A DNA stretch of 64,000 bases, taken from contig NZ_CP009220.1 in assembly GCF_001277995.1 (NCBI RefSeq), positions 2,108,001 through 2,172,000 of the forward strand, read 5' to 3'. A program made the position numbers and the translations under genes. The first letter of the stretch is position 1. Every line of letters starts with the position of its first letter. The notes below the pieces were generated by a model, which was not told where the DNA came from, ran no database searches, and was given only the letters and a program-made list of their open reading frames with translations. Shown here in pieces: positions 7,389-15,371 of this stretch. This DNA comes from Corynebacterium deserti GIMN1.010 (GTDB taxonomy: Bacteria; Actinomycetota; Actinomycetes; Mycobacteriales; Mycobacteriaceae).

Positions 7389-9245
7389 ATGTTCTACGCT
7401 GGCTGCATGACGCTATCCGGTGCTTCCCCGCAGACCTATATTCCTCTCGATACTCTGCTTGAGGATTACGCATTGCTGTCCGATACGCATACAGGTGCGT
7501 TGCTTTCAAAACTGGGAAGCCTGGATTGGCTGTGTTTGCCCCGTTTTGATTCTCAAGCCATGTTTACCCGACTCCTCGGCGACCGCGAGCACGGCCACTG
7601 GAGTCTTCGAATCACTGGTGGTGAAGTGATCAGCCAGAACTATCTTGGTGATTCCTTCGTCGTTCAAACTGTCTGGCGCTCCCCCACAGGTACAGCACGA
7701 GTTGTGGATTTCATGCCGATCCACGGCAACGAACAGCCTGATATCACCGACCTCGTTCGCTCTGTCCATTGCGTTGAGGGTGAAGTTGAGGTGGAATCAA
7801 TTCTCCGCCTGCGTTTTGATTACGGCGAATCCACTCCGTACTTCAGCACCAGCACCGTTGATGACATCAGTATCGTTCAAGCCGTCGCTGGCCCCAACGC
7901 TGTGTATGTCCGTGGCCCGAAGATGCCTCACCGCCGCTCCAACGACTGCCACAGCGGTTCTTTCACGCTAAAAGCTGGCGAGTCCTTGGATTGGGTACTT
8001 ACCTGGGCGCCGTCGTTTGAGCCTCACCCACCGATGCCGGATTACACCCGCTCGTTGGAAAGCACATTGGCGTTTTGGGCGTCGTGGGTCAACGGACTTC
8101 CTCAGCAGCACCTTTATGACGCTGAGGTTCGCCGTTCCATGCTCGTGCTTCGTGCTCTGACAGACAAGCGCACGGGTGGCATCGTTGCGGCTCCCACCAC
8201 GTCTTTGCCAGAAGATTTTGGTGGAGTTCGAAACTGGGATTACCGCTACGTGTGGCTGCGCGATTCCGCGCTCACCATTGAAGCGCTCGTCGAGTACGGC
8301 TTATCTACGGCAGCATTGCAATGGCGTACGTGGCTGCTGCGCGCGATCGCTGGAGATCCCGAAAACCTACGCATCATGTACGGCCTTGGCGGCGAGCGAC
8401 ACCTGCCAGAGCGCGAGCTGAACCACCTTCGCGGCTACGAGGACTCGGTTCCTGTCCGCGTCGGCAATGGTGCCGCCGAGCAGTACCAGGCTGACGTTGT
8501 CGGCGAGGTCATGATCGCGCTGGAAACGATTCGCCGCGCCGGCTGCCCCGAAGATGACGCCTCGTGGGGAATGCAAAAAGCTATCCTCGGATTCCAGGAA
8601 GCCAACTTTGAGCGCAAAGACCAAGGAATTTGGGAGATGCGCTCGGACCCACAGTTCTTCACCCACGGTCGCGCCATGATGTGGGCTGCCTTCGACCGGG
8701 GCATCAAAGCAGTTGAGGAGTACAACCTCGACGGGCCGGTCGATCGTTGGCGCGAGCTGCGAGCAGCTCTGCGCGAAGAGATTATGGAGCACGGGTATAA
8801 CGAGGAGATAAAGTCCTTCACCCAGTCATACGACAATAAGCTTGTCGACGCTTCCCTCCTGCAACTCGCTCAGATTGGCTTTATCGGTTTTGAGGACCCG
8901 AAAATGCTCAGCACCGTTGCCCGTATTGAGGAAGAGCTTCTCGACGACCACGGCTTTCTTCACCGCTACGTCACCGATGGCTCCGACGGTCTAGAAGGCG
9001 ATGAATACCCTTTCCTCATCTGTTCTTTCTGGCTCGTTGAACAGTACGCCCGCTCCAACCGCTTGGAGGACGCCAAGGAGAAGATGGAGCGTATCCTCGC
9101 CGTCCAAAGTCCCATGGGCTTGCTCGCCGAGGAATACTCCACCCAGCATGGCCGCCTCGCAGGAAACTACCCACAAGCCTTCTCCCACATTGGTTTGATC
9201 AGTGCCGCACGCGCGATCAATTTCGAGGAAGCACGAAACAGGTAG
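7389..9245 (+). CDS. Glycoside hydrolase family 15 (glucoamylase/trehalase-like)
   Basis: 618 residues with the actinobacterial GH15 layout: an N-terminal beta-sandwich (LLSDTHTGALLSKLGSLDWL, then PRFDSQAMF) and an (alpha/alpha)6 barrel. Conserved barrel segments are GVRNWDYRYVWLRDSALT, GYEDSVPVRVGNGAAEQYQ and LLAEEYSTQHGRLAGNYPQA, which should include the general acid and base glutamates. Mycobacterial members of this length are trehalases; glucoamylase activity cannot be excluded. It is soluble, with no signal peptide. The start is ambiguous: ATG 7389 has no ribosome-binding site but lies just after TTGTAACAT, so a leaderless mRNA is possible; ATG 7407 is the alternative. The 80-residue gene follows 55 bases downstream. 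Confidence 0.85.
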   Translation: MFYAGCMTLSGASPQTYIPLDTLLEDYALLSDTHTGALLSKLGSLDWLCLPRFDSQAMFTRLLGDREHGHWSLRITGGEVISQNYLGDSFVVQTVWRSPTGTARVVDFMPIHGNEQPDITDLVRSVHCVEGEVEVESILRLRFDYGESTPYFSTSTVDDISIVQAVAGPNAVYVRGPKMPHRRSNDCHSGSFTLKAGESLDWVLTWAPSFEPHPPMPDYTRSLESTLAFWASWVNGLPQQHLYDAEVRRSMLVLRALTDKRTGGIVAAPTTSLPEDFGGVRNWDYRYVWLRDSALTIEALVEYGLSTAALQWRTWLLRAIAGDPENLRIMYGLGGERHLPERELNHLRGYEDSVPVRVGNGAAEQYQADVVGEVMIALETIRRAGCPEDDASWGMQKAILGFQEANFERKDQGIWEMRSDPQFFTHGRAMMWAAFDRGIKAVEEYNLDGPVDRWRELRAALREEIMEHGYNEEIKSFTQSYDNKLVDASLLQLAQIGFIGFEDPKMLSTVARIEEELLDDHGFLHRYVTDGSDGLEGDEYPFLICSFWLVEQYARSNRLEDAKEKMERILAVQSPMGLLAEEYSTQHGRLAGNYPQAFSHIGLISAARAINFEEARNR

Positions 9246-9300
9246 GATGAGCGGTGTCACCTTTTGACACCACGTATTGATTAGGGAGAGTTATCCACAC

Positions 9301-9543
9301 ATGATCCAGTTAGTGATAGGCGCTGCGGCAGGCTATGTCCTTGGCACCAAGGCGGGTCGTAAGCGTTACCACCAGATCAAAAAGGGATATGAAGCCGCAA
9401 TCAACTCACCTGCCACCAAGGCTGCGGTCAACGCCACCCGTAAGGCGATTGCCAATAAGCTCGATCCACAGCCTCGGATGAAGGAAGTCAAAAACCTTCG
9501 TACCACCGATGGGCACGAGGTTTTGGAGCCTGATCGGGACTAG
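9301..9543 (+). CDS. Small one-pass membrane protein, YtxH-like
   Basis: 80 residues, MIQLVIGAAAGYVLGTKAGRKRYHQ. A short hydrophobic, glycine-rich helix with a Gly-x-x-x-Gly-like face is followed by a basic, helical cytoplasmic tail, as in YtxH-type small proteins. Start ATG 9301 is chosen because AGGGAG lies about 12 bases upstream; an upstream TTG at 9277 lacks support. Its stop overlaps the dnaG stop by a few bases, so the two genes converge tail to tail. Function unknown. Confidence 0.75.
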   Translation: MIQLVIGAAAGYVLGTKAGRKRYHQIKKGYEAAINSPATKAAVNATRKAIANKLDPQPRMKEVKNLRTTDGHEVLEPDRD

Positions 9544-11441
9544 CTTTTAAATGCACGGGCGAGAAGCTCGCGCCGTGCTTGCTCGAGGGCGATCAGATCG
9601 GAAAACAGTGAGTTGTACGCCTGTTCATCTTCGGATGGGCGCATGCGTTGAAGCTGCGCTTTCAAAATGGCGATCTGGTTGCCCACTCGTGTTTCTTGGA
9701 GCCTGGACAGCACACCATCGGTGTAGGACTCCACATCGTCGGAATCCACCTCGATGGGTTCCATCGCAAGCTCCGACACCAGCGAAGTACCCAAAATGTC
9801 GGTCATGTTTTCTGACACCGACGGCAGCCAATCCTTGCTGTCCATTGCTTGTGCCTGGACACACCCACCTGCGGCAGTGATCGCATCGCGCACCATGCGG
9901 TAAGCAGGGTTAGTGAAACAATCCGTGGGTAGTCCATCAAAGTACGAACCTGCTAACTCTGGATACTGCAGAGCAATTTTGAGGGATTCCCTCTCCTGCC
10001 ACAGCACCGGGTTCCGGGGATTCGGCAACGCCATCGTGGGGCGCAGGCTTTGATCCTCTAGCGGCTGATCAAAACGCTTGGCCCGCAAAGGAGTCTTTTC
10101 ACGTTTGGGTCGACGAGCTTCCTCATGAACCTGTCGAAGCACCTCTGCGGGATCCGACCACCCCACCCAGCCTGACAATAGGCGAGCGTACTCAGATTGA
10201 AGAGTCTTGTCCCTGATCTGAGCGACAATTGGCACAGCCTGGCGAAGCGCAGACAAACGTCCCTCTACCGTGTCGAGGCTGTATTCGCTGATGATGGACT
10301 GGATAACAAACTCGAACATGGGGATGCGCCTGGCGACAAGGTCACGGACGGCGGCGTCGCCACGCTCAAGGCGCAAATCGCAGGGGTCCATACCGTTGGG
10401 TGCCACGGAGACAAACGACTGTCCTGTGAACTTCTGATCACCCTCAAACGCGCGCATAGCTGCCTTCTGGCCGGCCTCATCGCCGTCGAAGGTGTAAATA
10501 AGCTCACCGCGGAAGTAGTTGTCATCAAGCATGAGGCGACGCAGCATCTGCAGGTGCTCTTCACCGAATGCAGTACCGCAGGCTGCGACGGCGGTATCGA
10601 TGCCGGCAGCGTGCATCGCCATCACATCGGTATAGCCTTCCACCACAACAGCTTGGTGGCCTGAGGCGATGGCCTTCTTAGCGGTATCCAAGCCAAAGAG
10701 CACCTTGGATTTCTTGTACAACAACGTTTCGGGCGTATTCATGTACTTGCCCATCTTGTCATCGTCGAAAAGCTTACGGGCGCCGAACCCAATGACATCG
10801 CCGGATAGGTTTTTGATCGGCCACAGCAGTCTGCGCTGGAATTGGTCGATCGGGCCACGCTTGCCCATCTTGCTGAGCCCTGCAGCCTCTAGTTCCTTGA
10901 ACTCGAAGCCTTTGCGCAGCAGAAATTTTGTTAAGGTGTCCCACCCTGCCGGCGCATAGCCACACTCAAAGTGGTAAATATTTTGCTGACCAAAGCCGCG
11001 CTGCAGCAAGAAATCTCGCGCTGGCTGAGCTTCCGGGGTTTCCAACTGCTCACGATAAAACTGGTGCGCAGCCTTATTCGCAGCGATCAAACGTTGGCGA
11101 GTTCCGGGCTCCTCGCGTCGGCCTGGTCCACCGCCTTGATAATTGATCTGGTAGCCAATCTTCTCAGCACAGACCTCCACGGCCTCTGGGAAGGAGATGT
11201 GCTCCATTTCCATGAGGAACGAGAAGACATCGCCACCCTTGCCCGTGGAAAAGCAGTGGTAGTAGCCGCGGTTGGGACGGACGTGAAAAGACGGAGTCTT
11301 CTCATCTTTAAACGGAGACAAACCTTTCAGTGAATCAGCGCCAGCGGTTTTCAGCTGCACATAATCTCCCACGATCTCCTCGATCGGGGTGCGCTCGCGG
11401 ATTGCCTGGATATCACTTTCCGGAATACGTCCCTTTGCCAT
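9540..11441 (-). CDS. dnaG: DNA primase DnaG with a degenerate zinc-binding site
   Basis: 633 residues from ATG 11441 (MAKGRIPESDIQAIRER); a GTG-led extension to 11492 would run into the divergent gene. Domains in order: N-terminal zinc-ribbon region, TOPRIM catalytic core (VVVEGYTDVMAMHAAG, then YTFDGDEAGQKAA) and a C-terminal helicase-interaction region. Primase makes RNA primers at the replication fork. Oddity: the region usually reading LCPFH...YHCFGCG reads LSPFK (from codon 44 or so) and YHCFSTG. Three of the four zinc ligands (Cys, His, Cys) are therefore replaced by Ser, Lys and Thr. The rest of that domain is well conserved. Confidence 0.97.
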   Translation of the reverse strand: MAKGRIPESDIQAIRERTPIEEIVGDYVQLKTAGADSLKGLSPFKDEKTPSFHVRPNRGYYHCFSTGKGGDVFSFLMEMEHISFPEAVEVCAEKIGYQINYQGGGPGRREEPGTRQRLIAANKAAHQFYREQLETPEAQPARDFLLQRGFGQQNIYHFECGYAPAGWDTLTKFLLRKGFEFKELEAAGLSKMGKRGPIDQFQRRLLWPIKNLSGDVIGFGARKLFDDDKMGKYMNTPETLLYKKSKVLFGLDTAKKAIASGHQAVVVEGYTDVMAMHAAGIDTAVAACGTAFGEEHLQMLRRLMLDDNYFRGELIYTFDGDEAGQKAAMRAFEGDQKFTGQSFVSVAPNGMDPCDLRLERGDAAVRDLVARRIPMFEFVIQSIISEYSLDTVEGRLSALRQAVPIVAQIRDKTLQSEYARLLSGWVGWSDPAEVLRQVHEEARRPKREKTPLRAKRFDQPLEDQSLRPTMALPNPRNPVLWQERESLKIALQYPELAGSYFDGLPTDCFTNPAYRMVRDAITAAGGCVQAQAMDSKDWLPSVSENMTDILGTSLVSELAMEPIEVDSDDVESYTDGVLSRLQETRVGNQIAILKAQLQRMRPSEDEQAYNSLFSDLIALEQARRELLARAFKS

Positions 11442-11486
11442 GCCCATCACTTTAGCCCGTCCCGCTCGTGTGCCTATATTGGTTGT

Positions 11487-11960
11487 ATGCAAAACGGCAA
11501 GAAGACCCTCGGAGGAGTACTCGGCGTCATCGTCGTACTCGGGGCGGCCTGGTTTGGAATTGACCTTTCCAATCCTGATACCTCCCGTGAAGAATCCCCC
11601 GCCACTGCAGCTAGTACTACCTCCAACGCTCAGACCACTGAGTCCATTTCATCTAATTCCGATACCTGCTCTCTTCGTGAGCTTCCCGCTGAGGCCGACG
11701 AGGTTGTCGACGATATTCTTGCCGGTGGACCGTTTGACTACCCCGACAATGACGGCGTGCGCTTTGGCAACTACGAGCGTATTCTGCCGCAGGAATCCAG
11801 CAACTACTATCGCGAATACACCGTGGAAACGCCTGGGCTCAATCATCGTGGGCCGCTGCGCATAGTTACAGGTGGCTCGAATGAGACTGATCCAGACGTG
11901 TGGTATTACACCTCGGATCATTATGAATCCTTCTGCGAAATCACTGATGCGGAGAGCTAA
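11487..11960 (+). CDS. Secreted guanyl-specific ribonuclease (RNase Sa/N1 family)
   Basis: 157 residues. An N-terminal hydrophobic helix (about residues 8-24) acts as signal or anchor and is followed by a Ser/Thr-rich linker to residue 60. The rest aligns by eye with Streptomyces RNase Sa: LPAEADEVVDDI, GPFDYPDNDGV, YYREYTVETPG, LRIVTGG and SDHYESF. Catalytic residues are predicted to be Glu110, Arg125 and His145. Cys61 and Cys150 bracket the domain like the conserved disulfide. Such enzymes cleave RNA after guanosine. The next gene, starting on the base after the TAA, is a barstar-like inhibitor, which supports an active toxic nuclease. It is divergent from dnaG across 45 bases. Confidence 0.9.
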   Translation: MQNGKKTLGGVLGVIVVLGAAWFGIDLSNPDTSREESPATAASTTSNAQTTESISSNSDTCSLRELPAEADEVVDDILAGGPFDYPDNDGVRFGNYERILPQESSNYYREYTVETPGLNHRGPLRIVTGGSNETDPDVWYYTSDHYESFCEITDAES

Positions 11961-12203
11961 ATGAACATTGTCCTGCACGGTGTGTTTCGAACCAGACAAG
12001 AATTCTTTGACCTTCTAGGCAGAGCTGCGTGGGGTGTGGAACGCCCCGCGCCCACCAACCTCGATGGAATGGTGGATCTGCTCCGCGAAACCGGCGTCAC
12101 GCGGATTTCTGTGCGTGGACAGTGGTTGATTCCAGCAAATGATGCTGAACGCATTGAAGAAGTGTGTGATGACTTCGGGGTAGATCTTCGCCTCGAAGTG
12201 TAG
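11961..12203 (+). CDS. Barstar-like ribonuclease inhibitor
   Basis: 80 residues, cytoplasmic, with no signal. MNIVLHGVFRTRQEFFDLLGRA, then a loop, NLDGMVDLLRE, and ISVRGQWLIP follow the barstar pattern: strand, helix, an Asn-Leu-Asp-containing helix that binds the RNase active site, then a strand. ATG directly follows the ribonuclease stop (TAA-ATG), so the pair should be translationally coupled. The inferred role is to protect the cell from its own guanyl RNase before export, as in barnase/barstar. The TAG stop lies inside a duplicated 14-bp sequence. Confidence 0.85.
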   Translation: MNIVLHGVFRTRQEFFDLLGRAAWGVERPAPTNLDGMVDLLRETGVTRISVRGQWLIPANDAERIEEVCDDFGVDLRLEV

Positions 12204-12226
12204 CCAACACAGGTGTAGCCAACACA
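12198..12226. repeat. Direct 14-bp repeat at the barstar stop codon
   Basis: GTGTAGCCAACACA at 12198-12211 is repeated at 12213-12226. The first copy contains the gene's TAG. Confidence 0.75.
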
Positions 12227-12228
12227 TG

Positions 12229-12255
12229 AAAAAACCTGCCCGCGTGCGGGCAGGT
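12229..12255 (-). terminator. glmS terminator
   Basis: On the minus strand ACCTGCCCGC pairs with GCGGGCAGGT (12255-12246 with 12243-12234), followed by TTTTTT and reached 22 bases after the glmS stop. The stem may also stop the ribonuclease-barstar transcript. Confidence 0.85.
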
Positions 12256-12268
12256 GGCGTCGAAAAGC
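12256..12268. repeat. GGCGTCGAAAAGC motif, intergenic copy
   Basis: An exact copy of the over-represented 13-mer family, lying between the glmS terminator and the glmS stop codon. See the finding on this family. Confidence 0.7.
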
Positions 12269-12277
12269 GCGCTCTTT

Positions 12278-14149
12278 TTATTCGACCGTAACGGACTTAG
12301 CCAGGTTGCGTGGCTGGTCCACGTTGTAGCCCTTAGCGGTAGCCACCGCGCATGCGAAGATCTGCAGCGGAACGGTGGACAGCAAAGGCTGCATCAGGGT
12401 TGGGGCCTGAGGAATGCGGATGATGAAGTTCGCGTAATCGTTGACAGCCTCATCGCCTTCCTCTGCAATCACGATGGTGACAGCGCCACGAGCGCGGATC
12501 TCCTGGATGTTGGACACAACCTTGGAGTGCAGGGAATCACGACCACGAGGGGACGGAACGATAACGAAGACCGGCTGGCCTTCCTCAACCAGTGCGATTG
12601 GGCCGTGCTTGAGCTCGCCAGCTGCGAAGCCTTCAGCGTGGAGGTATGCGATCTCCTTGAGCTTCAGCGCGCCCTCAAGAGCTACTGGGTAACCAACGTG
12701 GCGGCCGAGGAACAGCACAGACTTTGCGTTTGCCATGTCGTGGCCGAGCTGCTTGATCTGCTCTTCAACGTCAATGACCTTCTGGATCTTCTCTGGCATC
12801 TCGCGCAGGCTCTCCAACACGGTTGCAACCTCATCAGCGAACAGGTTGCCGCGCAGCTGAGCCAAGTACAGACCGAGCAGGTAGGAAGCGGTGATCTGAG
12901 CCAAGAATGCCTTGGTAGATGCCACTGCAATTTCAGGACCTGCGTAAGTGTACAGGGAAGCGTCAGCCTCACGAGGGAGGGTGGATCCGACGGTGTTACA
13001 GATAGCAATAACCTTGGCGCCCTGCTCACGTGCATGGCGAACAGCCATCAAGGTGTCCATGGTCTCACCGGACTGGGACAGAGCAACCACAAGGGTCTTT
13101 TCGTTGACGATTGGATCGCGGTAACGGAACTCGTGAGCCAGCTCAACCTCGGTTGGGATGCGGCACCAGTGCTCGATTGCATAACGCGCGACCTGGCCTG
13201 CGTATGCAGCAGTACCACACGCAACAACGATGATCTTGTCAACGCTGCGCAGCGTTGCTTCGTCAATGTGCAGCTCATCAAGAACGAGCTTGCCATCCTC
13301 ATCGAGGCGACCCATCAGGGTGTCACGGACAGCTGCAGGCTGGTCGTGGATTTCCTTATCCATAAAGGAATCGAAGCCACCCTTTTCGGCAGCAGCAGCG
13401 TCCCACTCAACGTCAAAAGGCTTACCGTTTGCCTCAGTGCCATCGAAGTTGGTGATGGAGTAATCGTTTGCGGTGATGGTAACGATCTGGTCGTTGCCCA
13501 TCTCCACCGCCTTGCGGGTGTAATCAATGAAGCCGGAGACGTCGGAGCCGAGGAAGTTCTCGCCCTCGCCAACGCCGATAACCAAAGGAGAGTTGCGGCG
13601 AGCAGCCACAATGCGATCGTCGTGATCAGCGTGGATAGCAAGAAGGGTGAATGCACCTTCCAGGCGCTGACCGGTTAGCTGCATAGCGCGGGTGAGATCG
13701 CCGTTAGCCTCAGTGTTGTAGATTTCTGCGAGAAGGGATGCTGCAACCTCGGTGTCCGTTGCAGAGACAAAGGTGTAGCCCTTGTCGGAGAGCTCGTGGC
13801 GGAGCTCAGCGAAGTTCTCGATGATGCCGTTGTGAACGACAGCAAGCTTGCCGCCATCTACGACGTGAGGGTGCGCGTTCTCATCGGTTGGTCCACCGTG
13901 AGTAGCCCAACGGGTGTGTCCGATACCCAAAATGGAATCTGGAAGTGCAGCCTTTGCGATCTCCTCTTCGAGAGCCGCAACCTTGCCTGCCTTCTTACGG
14001 AAGCTAATTTCGCCGTTGCTGTGAACGGCAACGCCAGCGGAGTCATATCCGCGGTATTCGAGTCGGCGCAGCCCTTCCAAAACTACGTCGAGAGCAAAGT
14101 AGTCGCGGGAGTCGCCCGCCTCGCCAATGTATCCAACAATTCCACACAT
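12278..14149 (-). CDS. glmS: Glutamine-fructose-6-phosphate aminotransferase
   Basis: 623 residues. It converts fructose 6-phosphate and glutamine to glucosamine 6-phosphate and glutamate, the first step toward UDP-GlcNAc for peptidoglycan. The N-terminal Ntn glutaminase begins MCGIVGYIG, with Cys2 as nucleophile after Met removal, followed by RRLEYRGYDSAG and HTRWATHGG. Two SIS isomerase domains follow, with SQSGETMDT and a C-terminus ending QPRNLAKSVTVE, the typical sugar-phosphate-lid tail. It is a single gene with its own terminator. A 474-codon ORF on the opposite strand is a shadow. Confidence 0.98.
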   Translation of the reverse strand: MCGIVGYIGEAGDSRDYFALDVVLEGLRRLEYRGYDSAGVAVHSNGEISFRKKAGKVAALEEEIAKAALPDSILGIGHTRWATHGGPTDENAHPHVVDGGKLAVVHNGIIENFAELRHELSDKGYTFVSATDTEVAASLLAEIYNTEANGDLTRAMQLTGQRLEGAFTLLAIHADHDDRIVAARRNSPLVIGVGEGENFLGSDVSGFIDYTRKAVEMGNDQIVTITANDYSITNFDGTEANGKPFDVEWDAAAAEKGGFDSFMDKEIHDQPAAVRDTLMGRLDEDGKLVLDELHIDEATLRSVDKIIVVACGTAAYAGQVARYAIEHWCRIPTEVELAHEFRYRDPIVNEKTLVVALSQSGETMDTLMAVRHAREQGAKVIAICNTVGSTLPREADASLYTYAGPEIAVASTKAFLAQITASYLLGLYLAQLRGNLFADEVATVLESLREMPEKIQKVIDVEEQIKQLGHDMANAKSVLFLGRHVGYPVALEGALKLKEIAYLHAEGFAAGELKHGPIALVEEGQPVFVIVPSPRGRDSLHSKVVSNIQEIRARGAVTIVIAEEGDEAVNDYANFIIRIPQAPTLMQPLLSTVPLQIFACAVATAKGYNVDQPRNLAKSVTVE

Positions 14150-14332
14150 GGCGTCGACTTTACAACAAGTTTTAGCTCGCCACTCAATAGATCAAAACAT
14201 ACTCATAGAAAAAGTCACTGAACTGGGAAAATGAGCGGTTTGGGGGTGCAATAAATCTCAAGTGCATCCGCCCCGAAGAGCGAGTGCATTTAAGCTATTT
14301 GTCAGGTGTTTTTGCGCTTGTTTTAGGTCAGG

Positions 14333-14375
14333 CTTTAAAAACTAGACCTTAAAAACTAGGCCTTAAGAACTATGC
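14333..14375. repeat. Three tandem 14-15-bp units
   Basis: CTTTAAAAACTAGAC, CTTAAAAACTAGGC and CTTAAGAACTATGC follow one another between glmS and the mannitol remnants. Degenerate tandem repeat, function unknown. Confidence 0.65.
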
Positions 14376-14387
14376 GTTGCCTACGCG

Positions 14388-14605
14388 TTAGCAAAAATCT
14401 TTGACAGTGCTGCAAAACAATGGGTACTCCGCTGCAACGCCCATCAGCTCCGTGACCAAAGCGTCGGTTACCTCACGGTTTCCGCGTGCTGTCGCGAGCT
14501 TAGCTTGCAGACCCACAGCTTCTGGATCAGCATCCACATCGAAAGCAAGCGCTGCTGCCACAGCGGACACCAGGTTGCTTGGGGTGTGGCCATGCTCCGC
14601 AATTG
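14388..14605 (-). pseudogene. mtlD remnant (C-terminal end of mannitol-1-phosphate dehydrogenase)
   Basis: The minus-strand reading EHGHTPSNLVSAVAAALAF, then DVDADPEAVGLQAKL, resembles the C-terminal region of MtlD, where a Gly-Leu-Pro-His-Lys-Asn-Leu type segment is followed by an acidic stretch and a helix. It ends at a stop at 14388-14390. The catalytic and NAD-binding parts are missing. It joins directly to an mtlA fragment, so an internal deletion has probably fused the ends of two genes. Assignment is by memory of the family. Confidence 0.6.
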
Positions 14606-15036
14606 ACAGGGGCGAGCAGGAACATGGATTCGACGGTACCGATGGCGGCGAAGATACCTGCGGAGAAGTTATCCACGAGCATTTCAAAGCCTGGCTTGGC
14701 CTGGCCAGCCCACAGGCTGTCGATCTTCTTCATCAGCCATGTAAAGAGAGGGCCACAGATCATGGCGCCGAGGAACATTGGGGAGCCGCTGCGGACGTCG
14801 TAGATGAGGCAACCACTGGAGTAGGCGATCGGGATTGGCAGCAGGTAGGTAACCATCGGTCCGACGAGGGAGCCGATCTTTTCATTCAGAAAGAGACCTG
14901 CCGGAATAAACTAGGAATGAACCCGGAATGAACCGGAATGAATAGTGCTGTGATCAAACCCCAGGCGATAAACGCGCCGATGTTGGGCATGATCATTGAG
15001 GACAGGAAGGTACCAAACTTCTTCACCGCTACCCTC
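14606..15036 (-). pseudogene. mtlA remnant (mannitol PTS enzyme IIC)
   Basis: Minus-strand pieces read [20 protein letters not shown], then ITALFIP; then, in another frame, SLVGPMVTYLLPIPIAY, SPMFLGAMICGPLFTW and GFEMLVDNFSAGIFAAIG. These follow the order of the MtlA membrane domain. The first break coincides with a tandem expansion of a roughly 11-bp unit (GTTCATTCCGG) at 14899-14942, which shifts the frame. About ten residues are missing before SPMFLG. The IIB/IIA parts and a start codon are absent. A decayed sugar-uptake gene, not expressed as an intact protein. Confidence 0.75.
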
Positions 15037-15236
15037 GCACCGCACCTTTTGGGTGGCGCTTTAGTAGTTGTTGATATTTCCTAAAACTCTTTCTCTTGAG
15101 GCGGCAACTATTTAGGTTTGCCTTCAAGCTATCCCTACATGCACGGGAAATGCACACATGGGAATCAGAGAAATCGTAAATAACTCAACTCACCAAACCG
15201 CCGCACTAGTCGTACCAAAACAGATAAAACAGGAGG

Positions 15237-15279
15237 ACCCACATCTTGTATGACTCAGCACACGGTCGATGTGGGTTTT
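15237..15279. other. Hairpin in the 15037-15371 gene-free stretch
   Basis: ACCCACATC (15237-15245) pairs with GATGTGGGT (15268-15276), with TTTT on the right side and CCTCCTGTTTTAT on the minus-strand exit. It could end minus-strand transcription from dgt or a plus-strand transcript. Otherwise the 335 bases hold no gene I can support. Confidence 0.5.
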
Positions 15280-15371
15280 AGGTACGATGCTATCGCTACC
15301 CCTACGGGGTTAGCTCGGGAACTCTGTGCATTCTAAGATTCTTTAACACTACCCACATCTCTGCTCAGCAA

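Noticed and set aside
12254..13678. 474-codon plus-strand open frame
   Set aside because: It lies wholly opposite glmS, a clear housekeeping gene; GC-rich codon bias of glmS leaves the antisense frame open. No domain in its translation.
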